Source of the DNA: Tetraselmis striata
Taxonomy: Eukaryota; Chlorophyta; Chlorodendrophyceae; Chlorodendrales; Chlorodendraceae
NCBI GenBank assembly: GCA_006384855.1
Contig: VCJN01003591.1
Location: forward strand, 62,001-126,000
Length of the DNA: 64,000 nt
Direction: 5' to 3'
Position numbers and translations under genes: made by a program. How positions within the stretch are numbered: the stretch's first letter is position 1; each line of letters starts with the position of its first letter. This document shows positions 10,361-20,857 of the stretch, one piece after another. Below the pieces are notes generated by a model. It was not told where the DNA came from. It did no database searches and saw only the letters and a list, made by a program, of their open reading frames with translations.

Positions 10361-11764
10361 ACAAAATTGTCATCTACACCAGATTATCAAATCAGACTCG
10401 CCTAAGTAGCAATCGAACTACGGAAAGGCGTGTGCGAGTACCGACCATGTAGTCCGTATAGCGACGATTCCTCCAGGAATAGTCGCTAGAGTCACCCAGC
10501 GGATTGCCGAGGCATTCCGCAAGAATTAATGGAAGCCAGTGACGTATTTCGAACAGTGTCGGATCACCGTCTGAAACACAGCGATCAATTTACTTGGCAC
10601 TGACCATGAAAGGTCTGCTTTAACCGTCCGGGAGTCGGCCCATTCGAGTACTCCGATTTGGGGCAAACCCCAACATACCTGGTTCGCGGAGCAACGCATT
10701 TCGGGAGGGTGCAACATGAACAAAAAAACAGAGTGAGGGAGGTCCTGAAGCCATAACTGGAAAAAAAATCTCGTTCTCACTAAGTTACAGGGCGCCATGC
10801 TGAAGGGAAGAAGGATCCCACTCACAATAATAAAGGCAGTCAAAATCCTTCGGCGCATGGGAGGAATTTGAGTGTAGGTCGCATCTTAAATGCGAAGGGT
10901 AGAGGAATTTGGTAGGGGAAGAAAGGAAGGAATATAGCGTTACCCTGAACCACAAATGGCAGCTGGGCTTCGTGGCCGCTGTCACTCTGCCACCCTCGTG
11001 CATAACGCTGTGATTGTCTGCCATGTCCTATGATCTCGGAGATGGTGCTAATGAGAATGCTTCGCTGAGGTGGTGATACACACTCGTGCTCGTAGGCGGG
11101 CGTTCGGCTGTTTCTGTGTCCTCACATTCGTACTGCAATACCCTAAGTAGCAGGCCTGCACTGAGCTTGCAAGCAATAAATCGCTCTACAGCATGCGTAA
11201 CGCCTAGTACGTTATTGCAGTTCATTGTGTCTCTTCCAGGACGGGAAGCACGATGAAAAAACTCCTGCCATTTCATGCACGCTCCCATACATTCACACAC
11301 ACATATACAGTCCGTATGTATGTATAATGGGGATAGAGACTGCTGGCAGGTGGAGTCCCAGCGGTGCGGGGAAAGGGCACAGTAGATGAAGACCTGCCCC
11401 AGTTTTAAAATATTTCGCGCCCCAAGAAATGACTGGTATAACTGTTGAACCCACTAGCTGCGCCTTTGCAATTCATGAAACAAACATCAACGGTGCAGGC
11501 AAACCCTTGCAGCTTGAAGCCGGACGATTTCAGCAACCCAAAAGCTTTAACTTTGATTCAACATGTCTTGGGGAGAGGAAGCGGGTGCAGAACTGATGGG
11601 CTGGGCTTGGGAGGGGGGGGGGGGGGGGGGGGGCTGTGGGGAGGCTGAACAGGACGAGGTAGCCCTCAACAACACGCAGCGCCAGCAGCAGGCGATAAGA
11701 TGAGGATGGCCAAGGGGGGAGGGGAGGTGATAGCCTCCTGGTAGCGCGCATCTGATCTGTGCAC
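10361..11764. other. No gene recognised; G21 tract upstream of the F-box gene's 3' end
   Basis: ORFs are short and carry no known motif. A G21 tract lies at 11613-11633; on the F-box gene's sense strand it is C21, about 130 bases past the stop, so it may sit in that gene's 3' untranslated region or terminator. Confidence 0.5.
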
Positions 11765-13036
11765 TCAGTAGATAAAGTCCGGCCGGCACATGCTGAAGCG
11801 GCCCACGGCCACACTGAAGGTCTGCCCTAGTGCAGGATGGCCCAGCTCCTGGCCGCCGCCATCCGCAGCAGGCAAGGCTTGTGCGCGGCTGAGCTCCCTT
11901 GCCGCCGACAGCTGCTCCTGGCCCAGCGTGCCGTGCACAAACTCGAGGTGGCCCTCCATGCTGCCGCCGCCCCAGCCGGTGCGCGTGCAGGACTCGTAGG
12001 TGAACGCCGGGCCACCCGCGCGCAGCACCGGGAACTTGCCAATCACGCCCTCCCCGGCCACCTCATCCTCCTGCTCCCCTGCGGCGTCACGCATCACCCA
12101 GTGCCGGCGCACCAGCTGGCACTCCTGCACATGGTAGCCGCCCAGCAGGCGCATGGACACGCTGTACGAAAACACCAGCTGCGCGCTGTCCACGTCCTCC
12201 GCGCAGTCGCTCATCTCCGGGATGTACAGCGGCCGGCAGGTGATCTCCACGCCGTGCGTGACGCAGCGGCTGCTGATAGGGCCAGCCGGCGTTGGCCCGG
12301 GCACGCCGTCGGCCAGGAAGCGCGGGTACAGGCAGACACCCAGCGTACTCAGGCTGGTCTCCTCCTCTAGCTCGCGGCACACCGCCTCCGCGCCCAGGCG
12401 GCCGCTATCCAGGCCGCCCACAAAGTTCTCGAGCCACAGAACTAGCGGAACGTCCCTCGGTGCCAGACCCGGGTCCGCCGGCAGCCGGGTGCAGGCAGGC
12501 TGGTAGTGCGGCGGGGAGCTGGAGGGCGAGATGAAAACCATCCCCGAGCTGCAGCTGAGCAGCACGCGCTTGTGCATGTTGAAGTTGGCCGCCAGCAGCA
12601 GCATGTCCCCCGGGATGACGCCCCTCTGGCGCACAGCAACACTGGCTCAACGCCATGGTGCCCAAGATGGTTGAGGGCGGCGGCAAAGGGCAACGGAGAG
12701 CAAGGAGTTTGGAAAGGGAAGAGGGAGGGCGGGAGGCTCACCGTGTGCAGAGCGGCGGTGGCCAGCAGTGCCTTACGTATGGGGAGCATCCTCATGGACA
12801 CGGTGTTGTTGTAGAAGCTATAGCCCCCCAGCGCACCCCAGAAAATGGACGGGTTGAGCTCGTCTTCGCTGTGCCCCGCAAACGTCTGGCCGCCCAGGAA
12901 GGCCCACAGTGCCTGCAACGCAGTCGGGAGCTGCACGTGCGCCGGCGATGGCGTGTCTGTCTCGGACAGAAAGCGATCCAGCTCTGTGGGCGATAGCCCG
13001 GCCTGGAAAGAACTGCAGGGACAAACAGGGAGGGAA

Positions 13037-13077
<41 letters not shown>

Positions 13078-13723
13078 CCTCATAAATATTCACAGTAACA
13101 AAGCATGTAACCTCCACATTCCGCATCTGACATCAAAATCATAAGGCATGCATGTCTAATCAATCCGAATTCATGTAGAAATATTGAGCTTAAGAAGTGC
13201 GTTGAAGGTGTAACGATTTATAGCAACTATATATATATATGAAATCCATGCATGCATTTACACATATGCTTAATCCTTGGTCAGGGGGTTTCGGGGAGTG
13301 CTAGCAAGTGGTAGGACGTGATGACAATCACCTGGCCACACAACCCAGCCCCATGTTGCGCAGGTTGCCCTTCCAAGCGACGGTGGCGAGATGAATGCGG
13401 CGGATCGCCGCCAGCTGTTTGTACATGTCGGATCCCTGGACGCGGAAGGTGGTTCGCCAACTCTGCCAGGCGTCCTTGGCGCGTTCGAACAGCTCGTTGG
13501 AGGGCGGCGGGCCGGGGAAGCGAGGGCCGTCACCGCCCGAGGCGTCCGCCTCCGCGCCGAAGTCCTGGCGCAGGTGCTGCGCCCACAGCTTCCCCCCGGC
13601 GGCGGTGGTCATCCAGCCGCGGCACACACATTCGCACAGCGCCAGCTGGCGCGAGTCCCCCACGTGGGAGAGCACCACGCCCAGGCTGGCCGCGTCCAGA
13701 TCAGATAGCGACGTCTCCTCCAT
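11765..13723 (-). CDS. F-box protein with SMI1/KNR4-like and ApaG domains (SKIP16/FBXO3 type)
   Basis: Predicted 507-residue protein from three exons: 13723-13332, 13012-12742 and 12625-11765. Junction phases fit (392 nt, then 271 nt, then 861 nt) and introns are GT-AG. Exon 1 starts MEETSLSDLDAASLG and holds an F-box (LGVVLSHVGDSRQLALCECVCRGW), the segment that binds SKP1 in SCF ubiquitin ligases. Exon 2 carries a SMI1/KNR4-like region with FWGALGGYSFYNN. Exon 3 carries an ApaG/DUF525 domain: SMRLLGGYHVQECQLVRRHW, then VIGKFPVL, then FTYESCTRTGWGGGSMEGHLEF, ending FSVAVGRFSM. This domain order is that of plant SKIP16 and animal FBXO3, which recruit substrates for ubiquitination; the substrate here is unknown. 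About 35 alanine-, glutamine- and leucine-rich residues are inserted inside the ApaG fold before the last strand. Intron 1 contains a C34 tract on the sense strand (13040-13073). Confidence 0.85.
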
Positions 13724-14279
13724 CGCGCCGCCCTGAGGGTGCCCGCCAGAAGTAGCTCACGGGGTTCAGTTGCTCCCGCCGGAGATAAATCGACTAGACA
13801 GCGGGGTTGGGATCCAGAAGGGGGTGCGACCTATTGCAGGGCGCTGGGGGCAGTGGCTGCTACTATGAGTTCGACCATTTAGCTGCTGGACCTGGCTGGA
13901 TGGTGCAGTGAGGAACCAGCTACGGTAGTATCTAGGCGGCCCCGAAGCCCTTCCCGTTCCGTCGGCAATTCCTAAGATCGACCTCGGTTCAACTCCGTGC
14001 CCCTGTAGCATTACCCGACTGTCACACCGGATCTGTACACATCGGGAGGCCGACAAACCCAGCGACGGGGACTGATAGCACGCGCTGTGAATCGGCGACG
14101 GGCGGTGATGGGCCAATGGCCATCAGTAGGCGGCGTTGAGAGTGCTGCGCGGGGGCTGCGAGCGAGGTTTCCGTACCCTACGAGATACCTACCACAGTAC
14201 TGGTGTGAATTACAAAAGGCCAGGCAAAAATCCACCGCTAAATGCAGTACTAATGAAAAGATCGACACAGCACGGACCC
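13724..14279. other. No gene recognised; upstream flank of the F-box gene
   Basis: Separates the F-box start codon from the truncated reverse transcriptase of the DIRS element. It would hold the F-box promoter, but no promoter motif is evident. A ~55-bp stretch at 14196-14250 resembles the reverse complement of 17440-17500. Confidence 0.45.
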
Positions 14280-15300
14280 AAAAAGACCATATCGAGAAGG
14301 GCTTCTGGGAGCCCGTGCAGTTTGGCCTCCACCTGGGCATCAACATCGACTCAGCGGCGGGGGTATTTTACGCACCGGAGGCCAAGCTGCTGAAGCTAGC
14401 CAGCCAGGCCAAGTAGCTGCTCGGCATGGCGACTCGCAAGTGAACACCCTCTCACTGGCTGCCGGTGCGGGACCTATAGTCGCTGGCGGGCCAGGCGCAA
14501 TACCTTTCTTTGGCGATTCCAACCGCCCGTTTCTTCCTGCGGGAGCTCCACTCCGTCCCGGGGGACCGCGTCGCCGGCGGGGTGCGGATGACGCAAAACC
14601 TGCGCCGAGACCTACCTGCAATGGTGGACAACGGTGCCCACTCATGCCAACGGCAAGCGCATCCACCGCCTGGTGGACACCGCCTACTATCTGCACACGG
14701 ACGGCTCCGGCTACGGCTTGGGGGATGTGCTGAATGGCGGGTTGGAGGCGCGGGGGTTATGGTGCGCCGAGGACGAGCGGCATCACATTACATGGAAGAA
14801 GCTCAAGGCCGTCCTGCTGGCGTTCGAGTCGTCGTTGCTCCCCCGCCTCGCCGCTAGCAGCGTCCTCTTGCACGAGGGCAATCAAGCAGTGGTTCACGTC
14901 CTTACCACCCTGACGTCCCGGTCCCCGGCTATGATGGCGGAGTTACGGCAGCTGTGGTACCTCTTGGACTCGCAGGATATCCGGTTGCGTGCGCGCTACA
15001 TTCGGTCGGCGGCGAACGTGTGGGCGGACCGCCTGAGCCGGCACTTGGACGCGACGACTGGCAGCTCGACCCGGTGCTCTTCGTGGAACTGGACGCGCGC
15101 TTCGGACCCCACACGATCGACCGGTTCGCCTCTGCCCTCAACGCCCTGGTGCCCCGCTACTACGCCGGGTGGCTCGACCCTACGCGCGAGGCGGTGGACG
15201 CGGCGCACGAACAACTCGTGGGGGATGCGGTCTGGCGGGGCGAGAACAACTCGTACGACGCACCTTGGCACTTGATACCCCCTCGTCCAGAAGCTGCGCC
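14280..15300 (+). pseudogene. DIRS reverse transcriptase C-terminus, RNase H and trailing domain
   Basis: Conceptual frames give, in order, FGLHLGINIDSAAGVFYAP (RT end), LAIPTARFFLREL then GGVRMTQNLRRDL (connection), YLHTDGSGYGLG (the first RNase H aspartate), LHEGNQAVVHVL (a second acidic site), ADRLSRHLD, then DDWQLDPVLF and RFASALNALVPRYYAGW in another frame. This order is typical of DIRS elements. At least three frame changes (near 14430, 14630 and 15045) show decay. The RT palm with its YxDD motif is absent upstream. Confidence 0.75.
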
Positions 15301-15834
15301 GGTGCGGCGCAACGGCTTCTGTGGTGGCCCCCCACTGACTGGGGAAGGTGTGGCATCATGCGCTTACCGAGATATATGGCATCAAGCGAGGACCTTGTGG
15401 CGTTGGAGCCGCGCGTCGCGCGTTGGACTTTTCCGTCCAGGGCGGCGGGAGAGGCGCGGTATGGTCGGCATGCCTAACTGGCCCGTGAGTCATTGTGTTC
15501 CGCGTTCCTTGCCGGTCTGGGTGTACATGGGCCGGGGGACGATTAGTGCCACGCTGGCGCTGCACCCGGCTACAAGCGAGTACAAGCCCCTGGCGGTTCG
15601 CCCGGAAGATCAAGTACACGATCGAAGTCGCGGGTTGTACGATCCCGTGGGCAGACTACATGCGGGCATACATGGCCTAGGTACTAGGGTCTGATAACCT
15701 AGGTGCCCATACCATGGGCCCCACCACCGCGGACACCTACGGCAGCACGATCTAGCACTACTTCCGCTTATGCTACGAGGAGCCCCCCCCCCCCCCCCCC
15801 CCCACCCTTTGGCGGCTGATGAAGGCACGATGGC

Positions 15835-16733
15835 ATGGTGCGTCACCTAACTCGGCAACCTAGGGACCATCGGGGCCACCAGCCTGCGGCCCTACCTGCC
15901 CGCGGTCAACGGGTTCTTCCAAGACTACACCATGGCGGCGATGGCGGTCGCCCCCCCTTGTCAACAAGGCCCGCTAGGGTTTGGAGACCTCCCAGGTCTC
16001 CTTATATTCTGAGGTACTCCGTGTATATCTGCCCGCCCGGGTGCCTGGTGTATCAGGCGCTAACCCTAGCCAAAACCCTGCGCCTAGAGTTGGGCCCGAC
16101 CTGGAGCGCGGAGCGCGCCATCCTGCCACATGTCCAGCTATTCCGGGCTGCCGTAGCCGTGGTCGTACTGTTCCTCTTCCTCTCACGTGGCGGGGCGGGA
16201 ATCGACTGCATGTCCGGGGACCTCATCATATCGCCGCACGGGGAGATTCTCCTGTATCACCGTATGCGGAAGGGAAAGTGTATAACACCGGTACATGCTA
16301 AACTGTTATACTAGTTGCCGGCCGAGGCGCATCCGGACGTGGCCGAACTGTTGCGGTATTTCGACACTACCCGGGTGACTTCCGCTGACGGACGACGCCT
16401 GCAACTAGATGGTCCGTTGAGCACAACGGGAAGTGCGATGCCTGGACATCGGACACCATGACCCGCTTTCCGCGGCTCGTCCTCGCGGCTGAGGACGTAT
16501 AGCCCCCGGAGGGATTCGCCTGGACGTCGCACTCTTTACGGAAGGGCGCCTACAGCATCGCCGTGATGATGCAGAAAATAAAGCATTTCGGCGGCTGGGG
16601 CGAGGAGTCCGACGTGGTGGTGGACTACATCGACCCTATTGCGCTGCCCTGTGCGGCAGACTTGCACGTCTTCGGTTGGCTGACGCCCTGGGGCGGCCGG
16701 TCGGCGATCGTGCCACGCCAATTGGCGAGTTGA
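15835..16733 (+). pseudogene. DIRS tyrosine recombinase remnant
   Basis: Pieces in shifting frames match a DIRS recombinase. TIGATSLRPYLPAVNGFFQD is the core-binding domain near 15870. LSRGGAG carries the first catalytic arginine, near 16190. SHSLRKGAYS is the H-x-x-R motif, near 16526. HFGGWGEES is followed by VVDYIDP with the tyrosine nucleophile near 16625. The last frame ends at TGA 16731-16733. Stops and frameshifts between the blocks make it a pseudogene. A C21 tract lies just upstream at 15783-15803. Confidence 0.75.
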
Positions 16734-17067
16734 TGGCAAAACGACTGCCCCCCTGCTTTGTAAATGGTCACATTGCAAATTATAGAGGTTTAGATTAAAC
16801 CGGGGCCTATGTCCTCGTACGCGCGCGTACATGATGAACGCCGGACGTTTCCGCTTGTCACTTGAAATTAGTCGACTGCGTCGCAGCGCTGGACAACCAT
16901 CAGCGACTACAAGCATAAGATGCTCCGCTATGCAGCGGGGCGACCATCTTGCTTTTGCGCGAGATTCCACTCACACAATCTCTCCCTCCCTTTTCCCTCA
17001 TGGCGCACTGAAAGGGCTTGCTGCCCTCGCTGCCAAAAAACTTGTAAGAAATAGTTTTGGCAGAACT

Positions 17068-17090
17068 ACTGCCCCTGCTTTGTAAACATG
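17068..17090 (+). repeat. B2 end repeat of the decayed DIRS element
   Basis: ACTGCCCCTGCTTTGTAA is shared with B1 at 16743-16766 apart from the length of the C run. It marks the probable 3' border of the element. Confidence 0.55.
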
Positions 17091-17574
17091 CATGCTGATC
17101 TCGAAGTCTCGGACAGATACGTACTGTACCCGTATCAGTACTCGTGTGTTGCCCATATAGGATACCAGTTAATTTCGCAAGAGATTTCCTCGGGGTCCTG
17201 AGTCCTGAGCTTGGTGGCCGCTCGAGAGCGCGCTCGCTGCCTCATCGTCGGACGGCGCAGAATCGTCTGCCATCCCGTTGCTGAAGCTGCACAGAACGTC
17301 CGAGGATCACCCACACACTACACACGTGCACGCGTGGCCCGGACTCTGAACCGTGTGCGCATCACTCATCCATCCCGCCTCATGCGGGCCGCTTTTAGGC
17401 GGTTTATTATTGCTGCGTTGATTTTCTAGTACTACTTTTTGTAGTAGGTGGATTTGTTACTGTCCTTTTTGTAATTCACACCAGTTGGTTTCGCTATACA
17501 ATATCTGGCAGAAGCGTACGTACAGGTACCATCGTGGGTGGGCCGTGCTGCTGTGCGTGAGTATCTGTACAATG
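17091..17574. other. No gene recognised
   Basis: Short intervening sequence. Positions 17440-17500, read on the minus strand, share CTGGTGTGAATTACAAAA with 14196-14250, so a dispersed short repeat is probably present. Confidence 0.45.
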
Positions 17575-19158
17575 TAGGCTTTTTCCTTCCCCAGTACTTT
17601 CCGTGCATTCTCTGGACGCTCTCCAAACACATTCTCTGGACGTATAATGTGGCTATAGCAGATGCCTCCCACATCGGCGCTGCCGCTCTCGTGGTTGGCC
17701 AAGCTGTGACTTTCCTCCCTGCTCAACACGCCACCCTGAGCGACGCCGGGGCGTTCTTTTCCGACCCGTCCGGCGTATCCAGCCCTCATAGCCTCTACCT
17801 TGTTGGGGCGTCCTCGATCCACCAGGCTTTGACCACCCCAACGTTGGAGCTCGATGCCGGGGCCAACGCGTCGGCGCCGATGTGGGCAGTCGAGCTTCGC
17901 GCCGCTCATACCCGTGTCGTTGACGAGTGTGCTCGAACTGGAGACGCGGTGCTCGAAGATCTAGCGGGGCCGTTGGCCTCTGCCCTAAAGTTGCTCCCCT
18001 CCAAGCGCTCCCACGTTGCCCGTGCCGGCTGCTCGGCCGTCGGGGCTGAGCCGGCGTCTGCAATGCGCTCGGCGGCCGACCTCCAAGCTGTCCCGCATTA
18101 CTCGGACTTCCCCTTGCACTCCATGCGGAAAGTACAGGAAACCCTGAGCCACCGCATTCACACGGTCCGTTTCGCAAAGTTTGTTGCGCGTATGCCTACA
18201 AGCGGCCCTGACAGCAACCGCTTCCGAGGCCGCCTCTTACGCGCTGCGACGGCGTTCCTGGTGACTGATCCTCCAAGTGAGGGTCGCCTTGGTGAAGTCC
18301 GTGAGCGTTCCCCTGAGTACTACGATTCCATGTTCCGTGTTGCCGCTTGCCGCCCATTTGGCCTTCCGGCGGCTCCTGTCCTCTCCCTTGGCGAGCCATG
18401 CTCTTGTGCTTCTTGATTGCTCCTTCTCGGTACAAGGTATGCTTGCCCGTTTTGAGGATGCTGGCGTGGAGTTCACTCCTTCAACTTGGGCGGTCGCATA
18501 CGCTGATCACGTGGCACGTTGCTTTGGGGGCGACTCCAATCACGCCGCACACGAGTGGGCGGCACATGGCGTTTCCGACATTTGCCACGACGTGAAGTCC
18601 GCGCTGGGCGTGGGTGTCCAGATCCTCACGGACCGGTCGGTGCTTGTTTCTCTCCCGAAGGGCAGCGACAGGCGGCCTGCCGATGTTGGGCTTTTTGGTT
18701 ATGGCGGCATCCGCGGAAACACGGTTGCTGTCGATACCACCATTGCCCCTATCCTCGGCGTGTCAACCTCGGATCCAACGACTGCTTTGCGGGCTGCAGA
18801 GCGCCGCAAAATCCAGAAGTATGACGAGGGTGTCCGAAACGCTGCCGGTATGCTTCGCTTTGTTCCTTTCGCCGTTTCCGAGTTTGGCTCGCTGGTCCCG
18901 CACGCCGAGGCTTTCTTGGTGGAGCTCGCGAAAGCTAGCCAAGCACACACTGACAAAAAACTCGGCCAGCTCTTGTCTGCGTGGCGCCGCCGTTTCTCCT
19001 TGCTCATCAACATGGCACATGCAGACAACGTTCTTGGCGGGGTCGCGGCCGCGCGTGCGGCACGTGATGGTGCTCCTGCGCCTGCGTCGCGTCGCTCGTC
19101 GGCATGTGTTGCTATGACCCGCCGGGTCATTGGCTGCAAGCGTCCTCGCCGCGCCTGA
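17575..19158 (+). pseudogene. LINE-like relic: end of RT region with a PD-(D/E)XK-like nuclease domain
   Basis: Two overlapping frames (to 18416, then from about 18417 to 19158) read as one protein with a frame change near 18410. The first part ends with a fingers-like C-x-C (GEPCSCAS). The second continues CSFSVQGMLARFEDAGVEF, then RRPADVGLFGYGG, VAVDTTIAPILG, AAERRKIQKYDEG and FVPFAVSEFGSLVPHAEAFL. Known algal and protist non-LTR retrotransposon proteins commonly end with an RPAD...D-x-T...E-x-x-K arrangement that resembles a restriction-like nuclease fold; this match is from memory of the family and moderate. No RT catalytic core is present, so the element is 5'-truncated or decayed. Confidence 0.45.
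17583..17625 (+). repeat. Short direct repeat, copy 1
   Basis: TTCCTTCCCCAGTACTTTCC and the following bases to GACGCTCTCC recur at 20507-20549 with few differences. The pair brackets the LINE-like relic and the TTAA element, and could be ends of an older unit. Confidence 0.6.
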
Positions 19159-19375
19159 TAGCGTACCCCGGGGCGGGAATTCCTGGGAGCTAAGTGACTT
19201 CGTGGTTCCCTTGGCTCCTTCTTGGTTCTTGGCTCCCTGTCCTCCTGCTCGACCTTGGCTTCAGGCTTATGTCTCTCTTTTGCTGACAACCTTTCATAGT
19301 TGCTGCTAGTTCTGTTGTAGTAGTGTGCTTTTGTGAAAGCCCTGATGTAATTTATACTTCTCTGGACGTATTAGC

Positions 19376-20497
19376 TTAAACCCCTTGTCGAAGAAATATT
19401 ACCCAGATGATTGCACGCCGGCAGGCTCATTTCGCAGTTGTCAGCCGGCGACTTTTAGTACATGGCGCAGAATATCGATGCTGCGTAAAGTACAACGGTC
19501 AACGAGTAGTCGCGTTCTCGCGGGTGTTCCTATAATAACACTCGTGTCGGCGCTCCAGCCGAGCCACCGGCCTGCCGGCCTTGACCCGGTTCTGGGTGGC
19601 CCGCCTCGTTCCGTCAACATGGCAGAGGCAATTGCGACTGTTGCGGGCGGTAGATCAGGGCGCGGGCGCGGTCGTGAGCGTGGTCGTGGTCGTGATGGCC
19701 CTGGCGGGCGTGGCGATCCGGACGAGCCCGCGCCCGCAGAGACAGTGACGGATAAGGCCCGGCGCCTGGTCCCTGCTGAGTTCGACCGAATGCTGCGCGA
19801 CTTCCTCAAATACCACCCTGTCGGCAACGAGGACGTGGCGAAGCTACTTGTTATCGGGGCTAGGAAGCAACCAAACAAAAACGATACATGGTGCACCGCA
19901 AGATCGCGTCACTAATCGGCTGGCATGAGAGGGCTAGGTTTCCTGCAACTGTTGAAGCTGCAGTGAAGGCCGCGTACCCAGAGGACGACGCAGCGAACTG
20001 ACGGGTCGGAGACACGCCGGGACCAGCCATCCATGGCGGGTCCATGAGTGTCTTCGAAACGCAAGTTACGGCGGGGCGTGGCTGGCTGCGGGCTGTGTTG
20101 GGGGAGGAGGTTGGTCTCAGGCAGCGAGAACCGGCGGCCGCTTGCTGACTAGCCGTAGCGGGCGATCTGCTACCGCCAACGGTGCGACCACCGCTTCCTA
20201 GAGGGCCGGACGCAATTGCCGGGGAAAACAGAGGCGACCTCCGCAGCTGCCGCACGATGATGTCGTCCGCCGGCCGCCGGGTGCGATACGCATATTGACC
20301 TAAAGCCCTCACCGAGCCCGGCCTCTGCGACGAGGATTCGGGGCATTCAAGGACAATGCAGGTGCTGTGGCTGGTCAGGGACAATCTCGCGATATTAACG
20401 TTAACGGGCTGCCTTAATATCGGGCATGCAATTACAATGATTGTGGGCAGCCCACCACAGACAAAACCGGGTTTTGTTCTACGACAAGGGGTTTTAA
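19376..20497. mobile_element. TTAA-flanked element with short terminal inverted repeats
   Basis: The left end reads TTAA then ACCCCTTGTCGAAGAA. The right end, reversed, reads TTAA then AACCCCTTGTCGTAGAA. TTAA target duplication is the hallmark of piggyBac-type transposons, but these termini do not start with the usual CCC triplet and no transposase is visible, so the class is tentative. The 1.1-kb interior contains one broken RG-rich ORF. A perfect palindrome (AAAACCGGGTTTT core) lies just inside the right end at 20462-20475. Confidence 0.5.
19619..19999 (+). pseudogene. Arginine/glycine-rich small ORF inside the TTAA element, frameshifted
   Basis: Starts MAEAIATVAGG, continues with an RG-rich segment (GRSGRGRGRERGRGRDG) and a helical part (PAEFDRMLRDFLKYHPVG). 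At about 19880 the frame is lost, but the next frame reads VHRKIASLIGWHERARF and FPATVEAAVKAAYPEDDAAN to a stop at 19999, which completes a sensible helical domain. A one-base indel is the likely cause. I do not recognise the family; RG tails often bind nucleic acid, so a transposon-encoded DNA- or RNA-binding protein is a guess. Confidence 0.45.
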
Positions 20498-20506
20498 TGT
20501 AGTCTT

Positions 20507-20549
20507 GTTCCTTCCCCAGTACTTTCCGTGCGTTCTCTTGACGCTCTCC
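20507..20549 (+). repeat. Short direct repeat, copy 2
   Basis: Partner of 17583-17625, starting TTCCTTCCCCAGTACTTTCC. It lies about 10 bases beyond the TTAA border of the adjacent element. Confidence 0.6.
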
Positions 20550-20857
20550 CTGTAACCAAAAGATAACTAGTACCGAGGAGCCTCTGGACGTACTAGCGAT
20601 CTACACGATGCCGGCGGCGGCGGCGCCGACACCGCCGGGGCGACGACGGCCGATGGTCTGGTATCCCTGTTCGCTCACTGTCACTACGGTACCAGTGCCT
20701 GCACCCGCGTCAGCCGACCGACTGACGAGAACCCTTCGCGGGATCGGCAGGTTTCGCTCTGATCGTTCTAGCAACCCATCACAACTTGCGCTACAGCGAC
20801 AGCGGCAACTTCATCCACGAGCAAGCTGCTGCGCGGCTTGGCCTCCCTATCGTCAGT

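Larger units (their letters stand above)
14280..17090 (+). mobile_element. Decayed DIRS-like retroelement (RT-RNase H-tyrosine recombinase)
   Basis: Remnants occur in DIRS order: the end of a reverse transcriptase, RNase H with the following DIRS-type domain, then a tyrosine recombinase. They are related to the minus-strand element at 55.8-60.7 kb; for example both read DWQLDPVLF after RNase H. The 3' end shows split direct repeats: B1 at 16743-16766 (ACTGCCCCCCTGCTTTGTAA type) is followed directly by an A2-like segment that matches the other element's A2 start (GAGGTTTA / GAGGTTTG), and B2 lies at 17068-17090. The 5' part (Gag, most of RT, A1) is missing or unrecognisable. Frameshifts and stops make it non-functional. 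Confidence 0.75.

Noticed and set aside
12087-12686. Frames on both strands over the F-box exon 3
   Set aside because: They are shadows of the ApaG-coding frame in GC-rich DNA.
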